The notes beneath the pieces were generated by a model. The model made no database searches. It was not told where the DNA came from and worked only from the letters and a program-made list of their open reading frames with translations. 64,000 bases of DNA, taken from contig CAVWLA010000001.1 in NCBI GenBank assembly GCA_963755825.1, forward strand, positions 2,294,001 through 2,358,000. Reading direction: 5' to 3'. The stretch comes from DATBQN01 sp963755825. GTDB lineage: Bacteria > Acidobacteriota > Thermoanaerobaculia > Multivoradales > UBA5704. The translations under genes and the position numbers were made by a program. Shown in pieces: positions 16,849 through 26,525 of the stretch (position 1 is the first letter of the stretch; every line of letters begins with the position of its first letter).

Positions 16849-19176
16849 CTAGTGCAGGCGCGGCAGCGGGTGGCCGTCGGCGTTGACGCGGAGGGCCCAG
16901 AGATCCTGTCCCAGGATGACGCCCTGGTTGATCTGGAAGCCCTGCACGTGCGCCGTCCAGACGCCCGGCGTCGGGTTCGCGACCACCACCCGCTCCGGGC
17001 TGCTGAGAGTGGCACCGTCGAGGATGACGTTGCCGTTGGGGTCGACGAGGACGAGGTCGAGGTCGTTGACCGGATAGGCCGCCCAGTCGTGGAGCCAGGA
17101 GAGGATCAGCGACAGCTGCGCCTTGCCCGGCGGCACCTGGAACTGGACGATGTCCTCGTCGCCCTGCTTGACGGCGCCGACGGCGATCGCCGGGCCGGGA
17201 TCGACCCGCTGGCGGTCGACGACGACGTCGGCGGAGACCGGCGCGGCGTTGTTGGTCGAGCCGGAGACGGTGACGCGCACCAGGCCGGACTCCGGCAGCG
17301 ACAGCGGGAAGCTCGCGTCGCTGACCAGGAAGGTCATCGGCACGTAGGTCGCCGCCGCCGAGGTCGGCGCGTCGACGATGGTGACCGCCACCGAGTCGCC
17401 GAGCACCTGGTTCTGCTGGGCGACCGGCGCCAGGACGATGTTCTTCACCGTCACCGTGAGGCTGGCGTCGGTGACGTCGGCCGGTACGTAGAGCTGCAGG
17501 TTCTGCCCCGGCAGCAGGTTCGAGACGTGCTTGGTGTAGTGGTCGCCGACGAAGTTGATGGGGAAGATCCCCAGCGGCAGCAGGTTCAAGGCGACGATCG
17601 GCGAGCCGAGGCCGGACGGTAGCGTCGAGTCGACGTGGCCGGCGGCGAGCTTTGCCGCGGCGGCCGGGATGTCGAGGAAGCCCGAGCCGCGGTCGATGCG
17701 GCCGGAGCCGTCGGTGATCAGGCTGGCGTTGCCGGTCGCCGCGAGAGCGTTGCGGATCTTGGTCGCCGAGGCGGTGGGGAACGATTGGCGCAGGAGGACG
17801 GCGGCGCCGGCCGCGGTGGGCGAGGCGAACGAGGTGCCGGAGACCAGCGAGATGCCGCCGTTGGCGCCCTGGGCGAAGGTGGCGAAGCCGTTGGCCGAGA
17901 CGTCGACGCCATAGCGGCCGTCGGCGGTCGGACCGCGCGAGCTGAAGGAGGCGGTCTGGATGCCCGGGAACGGCCGCACCAGCGGGCCGAAGCCGAGGCC
18001 GAAGGTGACGTCCCAGAGCACCCGCTCATGGATCGGGGTGCTCGAGGCGGCGAGCGAGAGGGCGCCGAAGCCGGTGGACGGGCTCTCCGAGGTGAGCGCC
18101 GAGGGGCCGGAGTTGCCCGACGCGGTCGCGAGAGTGATGCCGACGGCGAGCATCTGCTGGGTGAGCAGATCCTCGACGTCCTTGCCCGGGTAGAGGGTGA
18201 GCCCGCCGAGGCTCATGTTGACCACCTGGATGGGGAGCGAGTTGTAGACGCAGGGATTGTTCTCGGCGCCGCAGCCCGGATTGATCGGGGCGACCGGCAT
18301 GCCGTTGTTGAAGTTGCGGCGCAGGGTGATGGCGCGGTCCATGGCCGCCGCGATGCGCGACACCGCGGCGCCGCCGCCCGCCGAGTTGAAGATCTTGAAG
18401 GCGTAGAGGCTGGCGCCGGGCGCCACGCCGACCATCGGCACGCCGGCCTCGGTGGACGGGCAGCCGAGCGCGGAGCAGGGGATGACGCTGCCCGGCGCGT
18501 TCGCCTGCAGCGACTGGACGAGGGTCGAGGTGGCGTCGAAGAGGAAGATGACGTGGCCGGCGATCACCGTGCTGACCCACGTCCCGTGGTCGCCGTTGAG
18601 CGTGCTGGTCGCCGAGGTCACCGGATCCTCCGACGCCGGCACGAAGCTCTCGCCGCCGAGGATCGAGCCGGCGACCGCCGGCACGACGGCCGGGTTGTTG
18701 GCGATGCCGGTGTCGATGACGCCGACGACGACGCCGGTGCCGGTGATGCCCTGGGCCTGGAGGGACGAGGCGCCGATGAGGTCGTTGTTGAAGCTGTAGT
18801 CGGACGGCGTGCCGCTCGCCAGGGTCTTGATCTGCGCCGTGGTGACCGCCTGCGCCGAGCGGGCGGCGGGGAGGATCTGCGAGCGCTCGGGGATCGGCGC
18901 CGACAGCACGGTGTCCTTGGTGATGTTGACGACGTCGGTGCGGGCCTGGAGCTGGGTCACCGCGGTGACCGGGACGCTCACCACGGCGCCGGCGATGTTC
19001 TGGAACTGGAGGGTGACCTTGGCGCCGGGGATCTGCGCCACCGCCGCCACGACGCCGGCGCAGTTGGGCGTGCAGGTGACGATGTAGGAGCGGACGGGCG
19101 TCGCCGCCTGGGCCACCGAGCCCAGCGTCAGCGCCGCGAAAACGAGGAGAGACATGGTCAACCGGGACTTCCTCAT
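16849..19176 (-). CDS. Secreted S8 (subtilisin-like) serine peptidase
   Basis: A 775-residue exported peptidase. A signal peptide (SLLVFAALTLGSVAQA) is followed by an inhibitor-like propeptide to about residue 135. The catalytic triad is visible: Asp155 in VVGVIDTGI, His197 in NGDHGTW, and Ser449 in VSGTSFASPTAAG, with the oxyanion Asn in ATASGNSGPSA. Beyond residue 500 are beta-rich modules, the last resembling a P-domain-like fold (LSWLHDWAAYPVNDLDLVLV). It probably degrades extracellular protein. A terminator lies just downstream. The gene stands alone. Confidence 0.92.
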   Translation of the reverse strand: MRKSRLTMSLLVFAALTLGSVAQAATPVRSYIVTCTPNCAGVVAAVAQIPGAKVTLQFQNIAGAVVSVPVTAVTQLQARTDVVNITKDTVLSAPIPERSQILPAARSAQAVTTAQIKTLASGTPSDYSFNNDLIGASSLQAQGITGTGVVVGVIDTGIANNPAVVPAVAGSILGGESFVPASEDPVTSATSTLNGDHGTWVSTVIAGHVIFLFDATSTLVQSLQANAPGSVIPCSALGCPSTEAGVPMVGVAPGASLYAFKIFNSAGGGAAVSRIAAAMDRAITLRRNFNNGMPVAPINPGCGAENNPCVYNSLPIQVVNMSLGGLTLYPGKDVEDLLTQQMLAVGITLATASGNSGPSALTSESPSTGFGALSLAASSTPIHERVLWDVTFGLGFGPLVRPFPGIQTASFSSRGPTADGRYGVDVSANGFATFAQGANGGISLVSGTSFASPTAAGAAVLLRQSFPTASATKIRNALAATGNASLITDGSGRIDRGSGFLDIPAAAAKLAAGHVDSTLPSGLGSPIVALNLLPLGIFPINFVGDHYTKHVSNLLPGQNLQLYVPADVTDASLTVTVKNIVLAPVAQQNQVLGDSVAVTIVDAPTSAAATYVPMTFLVSDASFPLSLPESGLVRVTVSGSTNNAAPVSADVVVDRQRVDPGPAIAVGAVKQGDEDIVQFQVPPGKAQLSLILSWLHDWAAYPVNDLDLVLVDPNGNVILDGATLSSPERVVVANPTPGVWTAHVQGFQINQGVILGQDLWALRVNADGHPLPRLH

Positions 19177-19346
19177 GAAACCTCCTTGGACCGAGTGCAG
19201 GATGCTACGCTTCGCTCATCGAAAGCGCGCCGCCCGCACGAGTTCGAGCTGCGGCTCCAGAAAGCTGAGTCGCGCCACCAGGTGAAAGCGGGACAAAAGA
19301 CGGACATTTTCGAGACCGCTACGGTTCTCGGGCGGGGTGAGCCGGC

Positions 19347-21155
19347 ATGAACATCGTCGGCATTTCTGCTTTTTATCACGAATCCTCGTGTTGTCTACTG
19401 CGCGAGGGCTCCATCGTGGCCGCCGCCGCCGAGGAGCGCTTTTCGCGCCGCAAGCACGACGCCGCCCTCCCCGTCGCCGCCTTCCGCTTCTGCCTCGAAG
19501 CGGGCGGCCTCTCCCCCGCCGATCTCGACGCCGTCGCCTTCTACGAGCTGCCGGTCGAGAAGCTCTCGCGCCAGCTCTGGGCGGGGATCCCGGCCGGCGC
19601 CTCCGGCGACCTCGCCTGGCTCGACCCGCGGCGGCCGGAGCGCGCGATCGCCGAGCGCCTGGGGGTCGACTGCCCCGTCCTCACCTTCCCCCACCACCGG
19701 TCGCACGCCGCGAGCGCCTTCGTCTTCTCCGGCTTCGCGACCGCGGCGGTGCTCACCGTCGACGGCGTCGGCGAGTGGGCGACGATCACCTACGGCCGCG
19801 CCGACGCCGCCGCCGAGGAGACCTTCGAGGTCTTCGAGGAGGTCCGCTTCCCACATTCGCTCGGCCTCTGGTACTCGGCGGTGACGAGCTTCCTGGGCTT
19901 CGCGGTCAACGGCGGCGAGTACAAGGTGATGGGGCTGGCTCCCTACGGCCGGCCGAGGCTTCTCGCCGAGATGCGGTCGATGGTCGCCTCCGGGCCGGGC
20001 GGCGCCTGCCGCCTCGACCTCGGCGTCTTCGACTTCGTCCGCGGCCGCTCGATGTTCTCGCCGGCGATGGCCGAGCGGCTCGGCGGACCGCCGCGGCGGC
20101 GCGGCGAGCCGCTCACCGACTTCCACCGCGACGTGGCGCGGAGCGCCCAGGAGGTGCTCGCCGAGATCCTGCTCGAGAAGGCGCGCTACCTCCAGGCGCG
20201 GAGCGGCTGCCGCGACCTCTGCTTCGCCGGCGGCGTGGCGCTCAACGCCGTCGCCAACGGCCGGCTCGCCCGCGAGGGGCCGTTCGAGCGCATCTTCATC
20301 CCGCCGGCGCCGGGCGATAGCGGCGGCTGCCTGGGAGCCGCGGCCCTCGCTCACCGGTCTCTTTCACGACCGGCCGCTCACAACCGCCGGCAGCCGCTCC
20401 AACTGGCACTGCTCGACGCCCGCCTGGGGCCCTGCTACGACAGCGAGGAGATCGCCGCCCTGCTCGCCGCGAGCGGCCTCGACCCCGCCGGCATCACCGA
20501 TCTCCGCGGCCAGGAGAGCGAGCTCCTCGCCGAGACGGCGCGGCGGCTCGCCGCCGGCGAGGTCGTCGCCTGGTTCCACGGCGCCATGGAATTCGGCCCG
20601 CGGGCGCTCGGGGCGCGGAGCTTCCTCGCCTCGCCCCTGGACGCCGCCCTCCGCGAGCGGCTGAACGCCGTCGTCAAGCGCCGCGAGCCGTTTCGGCCCT
20701 TCGCGCCGAGCGTCCTCGCCGAGCACGCCGCGGCGCACTTCGAGCTCGACCATCCGTCGCCCTACATGCTGGAGACCTGCCGGGTGCGCTCGCCTCTCGA
20801 GCTGCCGGCGATCACCCACGTCGACGGCTCGGCGCGGCCGCAGACGGTCGAAGCCGCCACCGCGCCGCGCTTCGCCGCGCTCATCGAGGCGTTCCGCCGG
20901 CTGACCGGCTGCCCGATGGTGCTCAACACCTCGTTCAACGTCGCCGACGAGCCGATCGTCTGCTCGCCGGAGGACGCCCTGCGCTGCTTCGCGCTCTCCG
21001 GCGCCGACGCCCTGGTGCTGGAGGATTTCCTCGTCGTGCGCCGGGCGGTGCCGCCGAGCTGGGCCGCTCTCCTCGCCGCCGCCCGCCCGGACCATTGCGA
21101 GGCCGGCGGCGACGAGGCGGGGGCGATCGGCGAGAGCCTCTACACCTTCGTGTAG
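19347..21155 (+). CDS. Carbamoyltransferase of the NodU/CmcH family
   Basis: A 602-residue enzyme that transfers a carbamoyl group from carbamoyl phosphate, through carbamoyl-adenylate, to a hydroxyl of a sugar or secondary metabolite. The Kae1-like N-terminal domain begins MNIVGISAFYHESSCCLL and has the metal-binding FPHHRSHAASAF and the phosphate-loop CFAGGVALNAVANG. The C-terminal part has EFGPRALGARSFLASP and the conserved PMVLNTSFNVADEPIV. Length and motif order are complete. The next two genes run in the same direction, and the three may share a glycan- or metabolite-decorating role; the acceptor cannot be read from sequence. Confidence 0.93.
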   Translation: MNIVGISAFYHESSCCLLREGSIVAAAAEERFSRRKHDAALPVAAFRFCLEAGGLSPADLDAVAFYELPVEKLSRQLWAGIPAGASGDLAWLDPRRPERAIAERLGVDCPVLTFPHHRSHAASAFVFSGFATAAVLTVDGVGEWATITYGRADAAAEETFEVFEEVRFPHSLGLWYSAVTSFLGFAVNGGEYKVMGLAPYGRPRLLAEMRSMVASGPGGACRLDLGVFDFVRGRSMFSPAMAERLGGPPRRRGEPLTDFHRDVARSAQEVLAEILLEKARYLQARSGCRDLCFAGGVALNAVANGRLAREGPFERIFIPPAPGDSGGCLGAAALAHRSLSRPAAHNRRQPLQLALLDARLGPCYDSEEIAALLAASGLDPAGITDLRGQESELLAETARRLAAGEVVAWFHGAMEFGPRALGARSFLASPLDAALRERLNAVVKRREPFRPFAPSVLAEHAAAHFELDHPSPYMLETCRVRSPLELPAITHVDGSARPQTVEAATAPRFAALIEAFRRLTGCPMVLNTSFNVADEPIVCSPEDALRCFALSGADALVLEDFLVVRRAVPPSWAALLAAARPDHCEAGGDEAGAIGESLYTFV

Positions 21156-21202
21156 GCACGCCATGGACGCGCCGGCCGCGCGGCGTTAGGCTTCCAGCCG
21201 CC

Positions 21203-21637
21203 ATGGACCTCTGCTGCCTGCATCCAGAAGGTCGCCTCTACCTCTCGCCGCGCATCGAGGAGTGGGCGCCGCTCGAAGAGCACGGGATCTCCGTCGTCTT
21301 CGATCTCGAGGGGGGCCTCGACGACTGCGTGCCGACGGCGCCCAACCACGTCCTCTACATCTACTTCCCGATCTTCGACGAGGACCTCCCCGACCTCGCC
21401 AAGCTCGACGCCGTGGCGCAGCTCGGGGCGCGGCTCATCCAGAGCGGCCAGACGGTGCTCTCGCACTGCGGCATGGGCTTCAACCGCTCGGCTCTCCTCG
21501 CCGGCCTCATCCTCGTCCACCTCGGGATGACCGGGGAGGAGGCGTTCTCCCACCTGCGGAGCTGCCGCCCCGGCGCTCTCTTCAACGACGTCTTCGCCGA
21601 CTATCTCCGCTCGCTCACCGGCCCGCCCGCGGTCTGA
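21203..21637 (+). CDS. Dual-specificity protein phosphatase-like protein
   Basis: A 144-residue member of the cysteine phosphatase superfamily. The P-loop is LSHCGMGFNRSALLAGL, matching H-C-x5-R-S with Cys and Arg intact, and the general-acid loop is probably YFPIFDEDLPDL. The start chosen is ATG 21203, which gives a clean domain of normal length. It lies between the carbamoyltransferase and a large SGNH protein on the same strand. The substrate may be protein phosphotyrosine/serine or a small phosphate ester. Confidence 0.82.
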   Translation: MDLCCLHPEGRLYLSPRIEEWAPLEEHGISVVFDLEGGLDDCVPTAPNHVLYIYFPIFDEDLPDLAKLDAVAQLGARLIQSGQTVLSHCGMGFNRSALLAGLILVHLGMTGEEAFSHLRSCRPGALFNDVFADYLRSLTGPPAV

Positions 21638-21669
21638 CCGCGATCTGACCTGATCACCACCGGCCCCCC

Positions 21670-23946
21670 ATGGCCGACGGCCCGCCGCCCCTCCCTCTCC
21701 AAGATCCCCGCGAGGCCGCCGCCGCCGAGCTGGCGCGAGCCCTCTCGACCGCCGGCGGCCAGCGGCTGTTCCGCGACCTGCAGCGGCTAGGGATCGTCGC
21801 GCTGCCGCCGGAGCCGGCCACCGAGCTGCCCGCAGAGCCAGCAGCAGCTGCTGCAGCCGGGCCGCCCGCACCCGCGCCAGCCGGCGCGCGCCCCATCAGC
21901 ATTTGGACGCCGCGGCCGGCCGCCGCGGGAGACGCCGCGGGCGAGATCGTCTGGACCCGGCCGCCGCGCCTCCCCCTGGGCGACCACTACGCGACGGCGC
22001 CCGAGCTGCGCTCGCGCCGTGGCGGGCGGCCGCGGCGGATCGCCTTCTTCGGCGAGTCGGCCGCCGCGGGCTACCTCCACGCGCCGCACCGCACGCCGGC
22101 GGGCGTCCTCGCCGCGCAGCTCCGCGCGGTCGCCGGAGAGATGGAGGTGATCGACCTGGCACGGACCAACGAGACCCTGGCGCCGCTGGTCGAGACGGTG
22201 CGCGCCGCGATGCAGCTCTCCCCCGACCTGCTGGTGATCTACGCCGGCAACAACTGGAGCCTCCTCGAGACGCCGGAGCTGTCGCCTTACCCGCCCTCGG
22301 TGCGCGGCCGCCAGCGGCTCGCCGAGACTCTCCGCGACGGAGGTGCCCTCGGCCCGGCGCAGCGGGCGCGAGAGAGGCTCGCCGGCCTCGCCGGCGCCGC
22401 CCTCGCCGAGATCGCCGAGATCGCCGAGATCGCCGCGGCCGGCGGCGGCGGTGGCGCGGCGGCGGCCGGCGTGCCGGTCGTCCTCGTCGTCCCCGAGGTC
22501 AACCTCGCCGACTGGGAGACGCGGCAGCCGCCGATCTGGCTGCCGGGCGGCGGCACGGCGCGCTGGTACGCCGCCCTCGAGAGCGCGCGGATGGCGCTCG
22601 CCGCTGGCCGCTTCGCCGCCGCCGAGGCCGCCGCCTGGACGATGGTCGAGCTCGACGGCGGCAGCGGTCCGGTGCCCTTTCGGCTGCTCGCCGCCGCCCT
22701 CCGCGGCCAGGGGCGGGATGCCGCGGCGCGCGACGCCTGCATCTCGGAGGTCGACAGCGTCCACTACCCGCTCCTCGCCTTCCTCGCCGCGCCGCAGGCG
22801 ACGACCCTCGCCCGCGAGCTGCTCCTCGCCTTCGCCCGCGACCGGCCGCGCTGGGCGGCAGTCGACCTGCGCCCGGTCTTCGCCGCCTGGACCGGCTCGC
22901 CGCTCCCCGGGCGCCGCCTCTTCCTCGACTACTGCCATCTCACCGCCGAGGGAATGACGGTCGCCATGGCCGCCGCCGCCGCCCAGGCGCTCCGCCTCCT
23001 CGGCCTCGGAGAGCCCGCCTGGGAGGACATCGCGCGCCGGCCGGCGGCGCTGGAGACCGGATCGGTCGCAACCGACGCCGCAGCTCTTCTAGGCGCCGCG
23101 ATCCATACCGCCCATCGCATGCTGCCGGTGACGCCGGCGGATGGCGGCGAGATCGGCGACGGGCCGCGGATCGACCCCTGGATCGCGCCATGGATCGAGA
23201 AAGCGCTCGATGCCTCGCCGGCGGCGATCGATGCTCTCCTCGACCTCGCCGACGCGCGGACGGCGCCGCTCTCGACGGTGCTGACCGCCGCGCAGCAGCG
23301 CAACCTCGCCTCGCCCTGCCGCCTCGAGCTGCAGCACGGCTGGGTCTACGACTTCCTCGACGGCGACGTGCTGGCGGCGGCGAGCGCGGCGCTCGCCGCG
23401 CGCGGCCTCGCCGGCGACGCGCGGGCGGCGGCGGTGGCGGCCGAGATCGAGGAGCTGCTGCTCTCCCGGCTCGGCGTCGGCGCGGCGGGCACCGACATCG
23501 CGGCACCCTTCTTCCACGCCGAGCCGCTGGCACGCTTCTACCCGGAGCTGATCGGCGAGCCGGGCGCCGCCGCGCGCGCCCACCACCGCGCGCCGTCTCC
23601 GGAGTCGGCCTTCCATCTCGTCGCCGACGGCCGCCGCGACGTGCGGCTGACGCTGACCGCGCGGCTGGCGGAGGCGGCGCGGCGCGGCGGCGTGCGCATC
23701 GCGGTGAACGGCGCCGGCGTCGGCGAGCTGGCGCTCGCCGGGCGCTGGACGAGCGGCGCCGTCACCGCCCCGCGCGCTCGGCTCCGCCGCGGCCTCAACC
23801 GCGTCACCCTGCGCTGGCCGGAGCTGCCGCCCGCCGGCGAGCGGCCGCTCGAGGCGGCCATCCGCCGCCTCGAAGAGGGGCTCGAGGCCGATCTCCATCC
23901 GGTCTTCGGCGAGGTCTGGTCGCTCGTCGCTTGGGCCTCGCCATGA
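21670..23946 (+). CDS. SGNH-hydrolase-like protein with C-terminal beta domain
   Basis: A 758-residue protein. After a low-complexity Ala/Pro N-terminus it has a GDSL/SGNH-like core: RRIAFFGESAAAGYLHAP (block I, with the nucleophile Ser after Gly-Glu), LVIYAGNNWSLLE (Asn block) and FLDYCHLTAEGM (Asp-x-x-His). A segment rich in TPR-like helices (ARMALAAGRFAAAEAAAW) lies between the Asn and His blocks. The last 200 residues look like a carbohydrate-binding beta-sandwich (LTRVTLRW-like end). It starts 33 bases after the phosphatase gene. Similar multidomain proteins sit in clusters that modify glycans. Activity is inferred from motifs only. Confidence 0.7.
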   Translation: MADGPPPLPLQDPREAAAAELARALSTAGGQRLFRDLQRLGIVALPPEPATELPAEPAAAAAAGPPAPAPAGARPISIWTPRPAAAGDAAGEIVWTRPPRLPLGDHYATAPELRSRRGGRPRRIAFFGESAAAGYLHAPHRTPAGVLAAQLRAVAGEMEVIDLARTNETLAPLVETVRAAMQLSPDLLVIYAGNNWSLLETPELSPYPPSVRGRQRLAETLRDGGALGPAQRARERLAGLAGAALAEIAEIAEIAAAGGGGGAAAAGVPVVLVVPEVNLADWETRQPPIWLPGGGTARWYAALESARMALAAGRFAAAEAAAWTMVELDGGSGPVPFRLLAAALRGQGRDAAARDACISEVDSVHYPLLAFLAAPQATTLARELLLAFARDRPRWAAVDLRPVFAAWTGSPLPGRRLFLDYCHLTAEGMTVAMAAAAAQALRLLGLGEPAWEDIARRPAALETGSVATDAAALLGAAIHTAHRMLPVTPADGGEIGDGPRIDPWIAPWIEKALDASPAAIDALLDLADARTAPLSTVLTAAQQRNLASPCRLELQHGWVYDFLDGDVLAAASAALAARGLAGDARAAAVAAEIEELLLSRLGVGAAGTDIAAPFFHAEPLARFYPELIGEPGAAARAHHRAPSPESAFHLVADGRRDVRLTLTARLAEAARRGGVRIAVNGAGVGELALAGRWTSGAVTAPRARLRRGLNRVTLRWPELPPAGERPLEAAIRRLEEGLEADLHPVFGEVWSLVAWASP

Positions 23947-23995
23947 CGGAGCCGCGCGGCGGCGGGTACAATGCGCCCTTCGAGCGGAGGTTCTC

Positions 23996-25246
23996 ATGCG
24001 CTTATTCGCTTTCGAGGGGCTTCACTACACCGGCGGTCCCGACGAGGTCGGCCGCCTCGCGGCGCCGCCCTACGACCAGATCGACAATGCCGCGCGCGAC
24101 CGCTTCCAGTCCCAGTCGCCGCACCAGTTCGTCCACCTGACGAAGCCGCTGCCGGCGGGCGGGCTCGACATGTATCGCCACGCCGCCGAGCTGCACGGGC
24201 AGTGGCTGGCGGCGGGTGCCGTCGCGCGCGACCCGCGGCCGGCGCTCTACCCCTACGTCATCGACATGGCGGGCGGCGGCCGGCGGCTGGGGATCGTCGG
24301 CCTCGCCGGCATCGACGACCCGCGGGTAATCCGGCCGCATGAGCAGACCCTCGACAAGCCGCTCGCCGACCGCCTCGCCCTGGTGCGGGCCACCCACGCC
24401 GATCTCGAGCCGATCCTCCTCCTCTCCGAGGACAAGGGGCGCCTCGAGCAGCTCCTCGCCGAGGACCTCGCCGGCGCCACGCCCTTCGTCGACCACGTCG
24501 ACGCCGACGGCCACCACCACCGGCTCTACCGCCTCGAGGACCCCGCCCGCATCGCCCTCTACATCGCGGCGTTGAACGGCAACCCGGCGGCGATCGCCGA
24601 CGGCCACCACCGCTACAAGGTCGCCCAGCGCTTCGCCGGCGAGACCGGCGCGCCGGCCGGCACCGCCGCCTCGGCGAAGCTCGCCGTGGTCACCAGCCTC
24701 GCCTCGCCTGCGCTCACCATCGACCCCATCCACCGCGCCCTCAAGGACCCGGTCGACCTCGGCCGCATCGCCCGCTTCGCCGCCGAGCGGACCCCCTGGG
24801 CCGGCGGCTCCGGCGGCGTCGGAGGCACGGGCGCCGCCTTCGCCGCCGCCGTCGCCGCCGCGCCGCAGCCGGCGATCGGCCTCTGGCCGGCGGCCGGCCA
24901 ACCGGAGATCTGGCGCCTCGACCCCGCGGCGGCCCCTTCCCAGCTCCCCGCCGGCGGCCGCGACCTCCCGGTCCTCCTCCTCCACGAGGGGCTCTTCCCC
25001 GCCCTCGGCCTCCCCGCCGCCGCGGCGACCGACGGCACGGTCATCTATCGCAACGACCCGGAGGCGCTCCGCGCCATGGTCGAAACGGGAGAGGCGGCGC
25101 TCGGCATCTGGCTGCCGCCCATGCAGCCGGCGGCCTTCGCCGCGGCGATCTCCCAGGGCGACATGCTGCCGCCCAAGTCGACCCGCTTCCTGCCCAAGGT
25201 GATGTCCGGTCTGGTGTGGGCGGATCAAGCGTCGAAGCTGCTCTGA
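23996..25246 (+). CDS. DUF1015-family protein
   Basis: A 416-residue protein with the characteristic DUF1015 opening: RLFAFEGLHYTGGPDEVGRL, then AAPPYDQIDNAARDRF and PHQFVHLTKP. Later motifs include VIRPHEQTLDKPLADRL and the central ADGHHRYKVAQRF, then PPKSTRFLPKVMSGLV at the end. The Asp-Gly-His-His-Arg-Tyr block looks catalytic or phosphate-binding. Family members are widely conserved and their reaction is not established as far as I know. An AGCGGAGG motif lies before the ATG. The rhodanese-like gene downstream converges on it. Confidence 0.9.
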   Translation: MRLFAFEGLHYTGGPDEVGRLAAPPYDQIDNAARDRFQSQSPHQFVHLTKPLPAGGLDMYRHAAELHGQWLAAGAVARDPRPALYPYVIDMAGGGRRLGIVGLAGIDDPRVIRPHEQTLDKPLADRLALVRATHADLEPILLLSEDKGRLEQLLAEDLAGATPFVDHVDADGHHHRLYRLEDPARIALYIAALNGNPAAIADGHHRYKVAQRFAGETGAPAGTAASAKLAVVTSLASPALTIDPIHRALKDPVDLGRIARFAAERTPWAGGSGGVGGTGAAFAAAVAAAPQPAIGLWPAAGQPEIWRLDPAAAPSQLPAGGRDLPVLLLHEGLFPALGLPAAAATDGTVIYRNDPEALRAMVETGEAALGIWLPPMQPAAFAAAISQGDMLPPKSTRFLPKVMSGLVWADQASKLL

Positions 25247-25276
25247 CGCCCGCCGTCAGCGGACTCAACTGAGCCA

Positions 25277-25645
25277 CTACCGGCGGTCGAGGTAGGTCTC
25301 CTCCCCCACCACCTCGGGGTCGAGCGAGAACTCGTAGAGCTCGAGGCCGCCGAAGAGCGCCTTGACCCGCGGATGCCCCGCCGCCTGCATGTGGCGGGCG
25401 CCGTCGACGGCGAGGGCACCGTCGTCGTCGAAGAGCACGACGTCGCGGTCCGCCGGCGGCGACCACTCCGGGCCGGGATAGGGGACCGCGCCGCGCAGCG
25501 AGAGCGGGCCGGCCTCCGGCCGCACGTCGACGAGGAGCGGCGGCCGCCCCTCGCGGAGGAGGCGGAAGACGGCGAAGGGCGAGATCTCGAGCTGGTGATC
25601 GAACTGGACCAGCGGCGTCTCGCCGTCGACGAAGCGGGTAGGCAT
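25277..25645 (-). CDS. Rhodanese-like domain protein lacking the catalytic cysteine
   Basis: A 122-residue protein, starting at ATG 25645. It has a rhodanese-like core: ISPFAVFRLLREG, then PPLLVDVRPEAGPLSLRGAV (the D-x-R of the CDC25/rhodanese motif) and VVLFDDDGALAVDGARHMQA. The position where active rhodaneses carry Cys has Asp (LFDDDG), so sulfur transfer is unlikely; a binding or regulatory role is more plausible. The longer open frame upstream is basic low-complexity sequence and was left out. Confidence 0.65.
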   Translation of the reverse strand: MPTRFVDGETPLVQFDHQLEISPFAVFRLLREGRPPLLVDVRPEAGPLSLRGAVPYPGPEWSPPADRDVVLFDDDGALAVDGARHMQAAGHPRVKALFGGLELYEFSLDPEVVGEETYLDRR

Positions 25646-25721
25646 GGCGCGGAGGGTATCGCGGGTCGGCGGGACAATCGGCCCGGGGCCGGCGCGCGCC
25701 GGCCCCTCGCTCGTCATACGG

Positions 25722-26525
25722 CTACCTTGCCGGCGGCTTCTGCGGCGGCTCGGCGGGCTTCGGCGCCGGCTTCTCGGCGCCGCAGGGGATCTCGGCGATC
25801 GGCGACCAGCTGCCGGCACCGGCGTGGCCGCGCACCTTGAAGGTCACCGTCTGGCCCGGCGCGCAGGTGATGCGCTCGGTCCACGGCCCGCTCCTCCCCT
25901 CCTGGGTCGCCGGGGAGTAGCCGCTGTCGTTGAGCCCCCAGAAGGGGGCATACCCCATGTGGTCGCCGCTCGCCTGGCCGATGCAGGTCCCGCTGCAGGC
26001 GGCGGGCGGCCCCGGCTGGCATTTCCAGGTGCAGCCGACGATCTCCGCCGCCGCCAGGCAGCGGCTGTTGAAGTTGCCGAAGACCGACTGGTCCTTCGAG
26101 AGGCAGATCACCTGGCGGCCGCCCACCGTCACCACCGGGTAGGCGTGGACGCGCTGGGTGTGGAAGCTGCACTCGGGGAAGCTGTCGCGATAGGCCCAGC
26201 TGCCTGAGGCGCCGCGCTGCCACTCGGCGCCGTAGCGGTCGCTGTCGATGCGGAACTCGATGTAGACGCCGGTCGCCCCGCCGCTCGCCCGCCAGGTGCC
26301 GGCGGCGCGGAAATTCCCCGCCTCGTCGGCGGTGAAGTCGGTCTGCTCGATCGCCGAGCGCGCCTTCTCGCAGAGCGGCACGGCGACGCGATCGGTCTTC
26401 GAGGTGTCGGCCCGCGCGCTCCCGGCGAGCACCGCCATGCCGGCGACCGCCGCGCTGGCTGCGAGCACCGCGAGGGCGCCGCCGCCAGCGAAGCGAGCGA
26501 GGCGAGAGCCGCGCGAGCGGGCCAT
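25722..26525 (-). CDS. Secreted cysteine-containing protein, paralogue B
   Basis: A 267-residue exported protein. An N-terminal Arg-rich stretch and hydrophobic core (GGALAVLAASAAVAGMAVLA) end in ARA, a likely signal-peptidase site. The mature part has two similar beta-rich halves: one has GTWRASGGATGVYIEFRIDS and HAYPVVTVGGRQVICL; the second has a dense Cys region (CTWKCQPG, CSGTCIGQ) and a final FKVRGHAGAGSWSPIAEIPC. The gene upstream encodes a clear paralogue and overlaps it by one base (TGATG). A Pro/Lys-rich tail (APKPAEPPQKPPAR) ends the protein. Function unknown; probably a disulfide-stabilised extracellular or periplasmic protein. Confidence 0.72.
   Translation of the reverse strand: MARSRGSRLARFAGGGALAVLAASAAVAGMAVLAGSARADTSKTDRVAVPLCEKARSAIEQTDFTADEAGNFRAAGTWRASGGATGVYIEFRIDSDRYGAEWQRGASGSWAYRDSFPECSFHTQRVHAYPVVTVGGRQVICLSKDQSVFGNFNSRCLAAAEIVGCTWKCQPGPPAACSGTCIGQASGDHMGYAPFWGLNDSGYSPATQEGRSGPWTERITCAPGQTVTFKVRGHAGAGSWSPIAEIPCGAEKPAPKPAEPPQKPPAR

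Noticed and set aside
11956..17622. A 1888-codon open frame antisense to the yhaN/yhaO-like genes
   Set aside because: The opposite strand encodes two recognisable proteins; very GC-rich DNA leaves long mirror frames open, and the composition is Ala/Arg/Gly/Glu noise.
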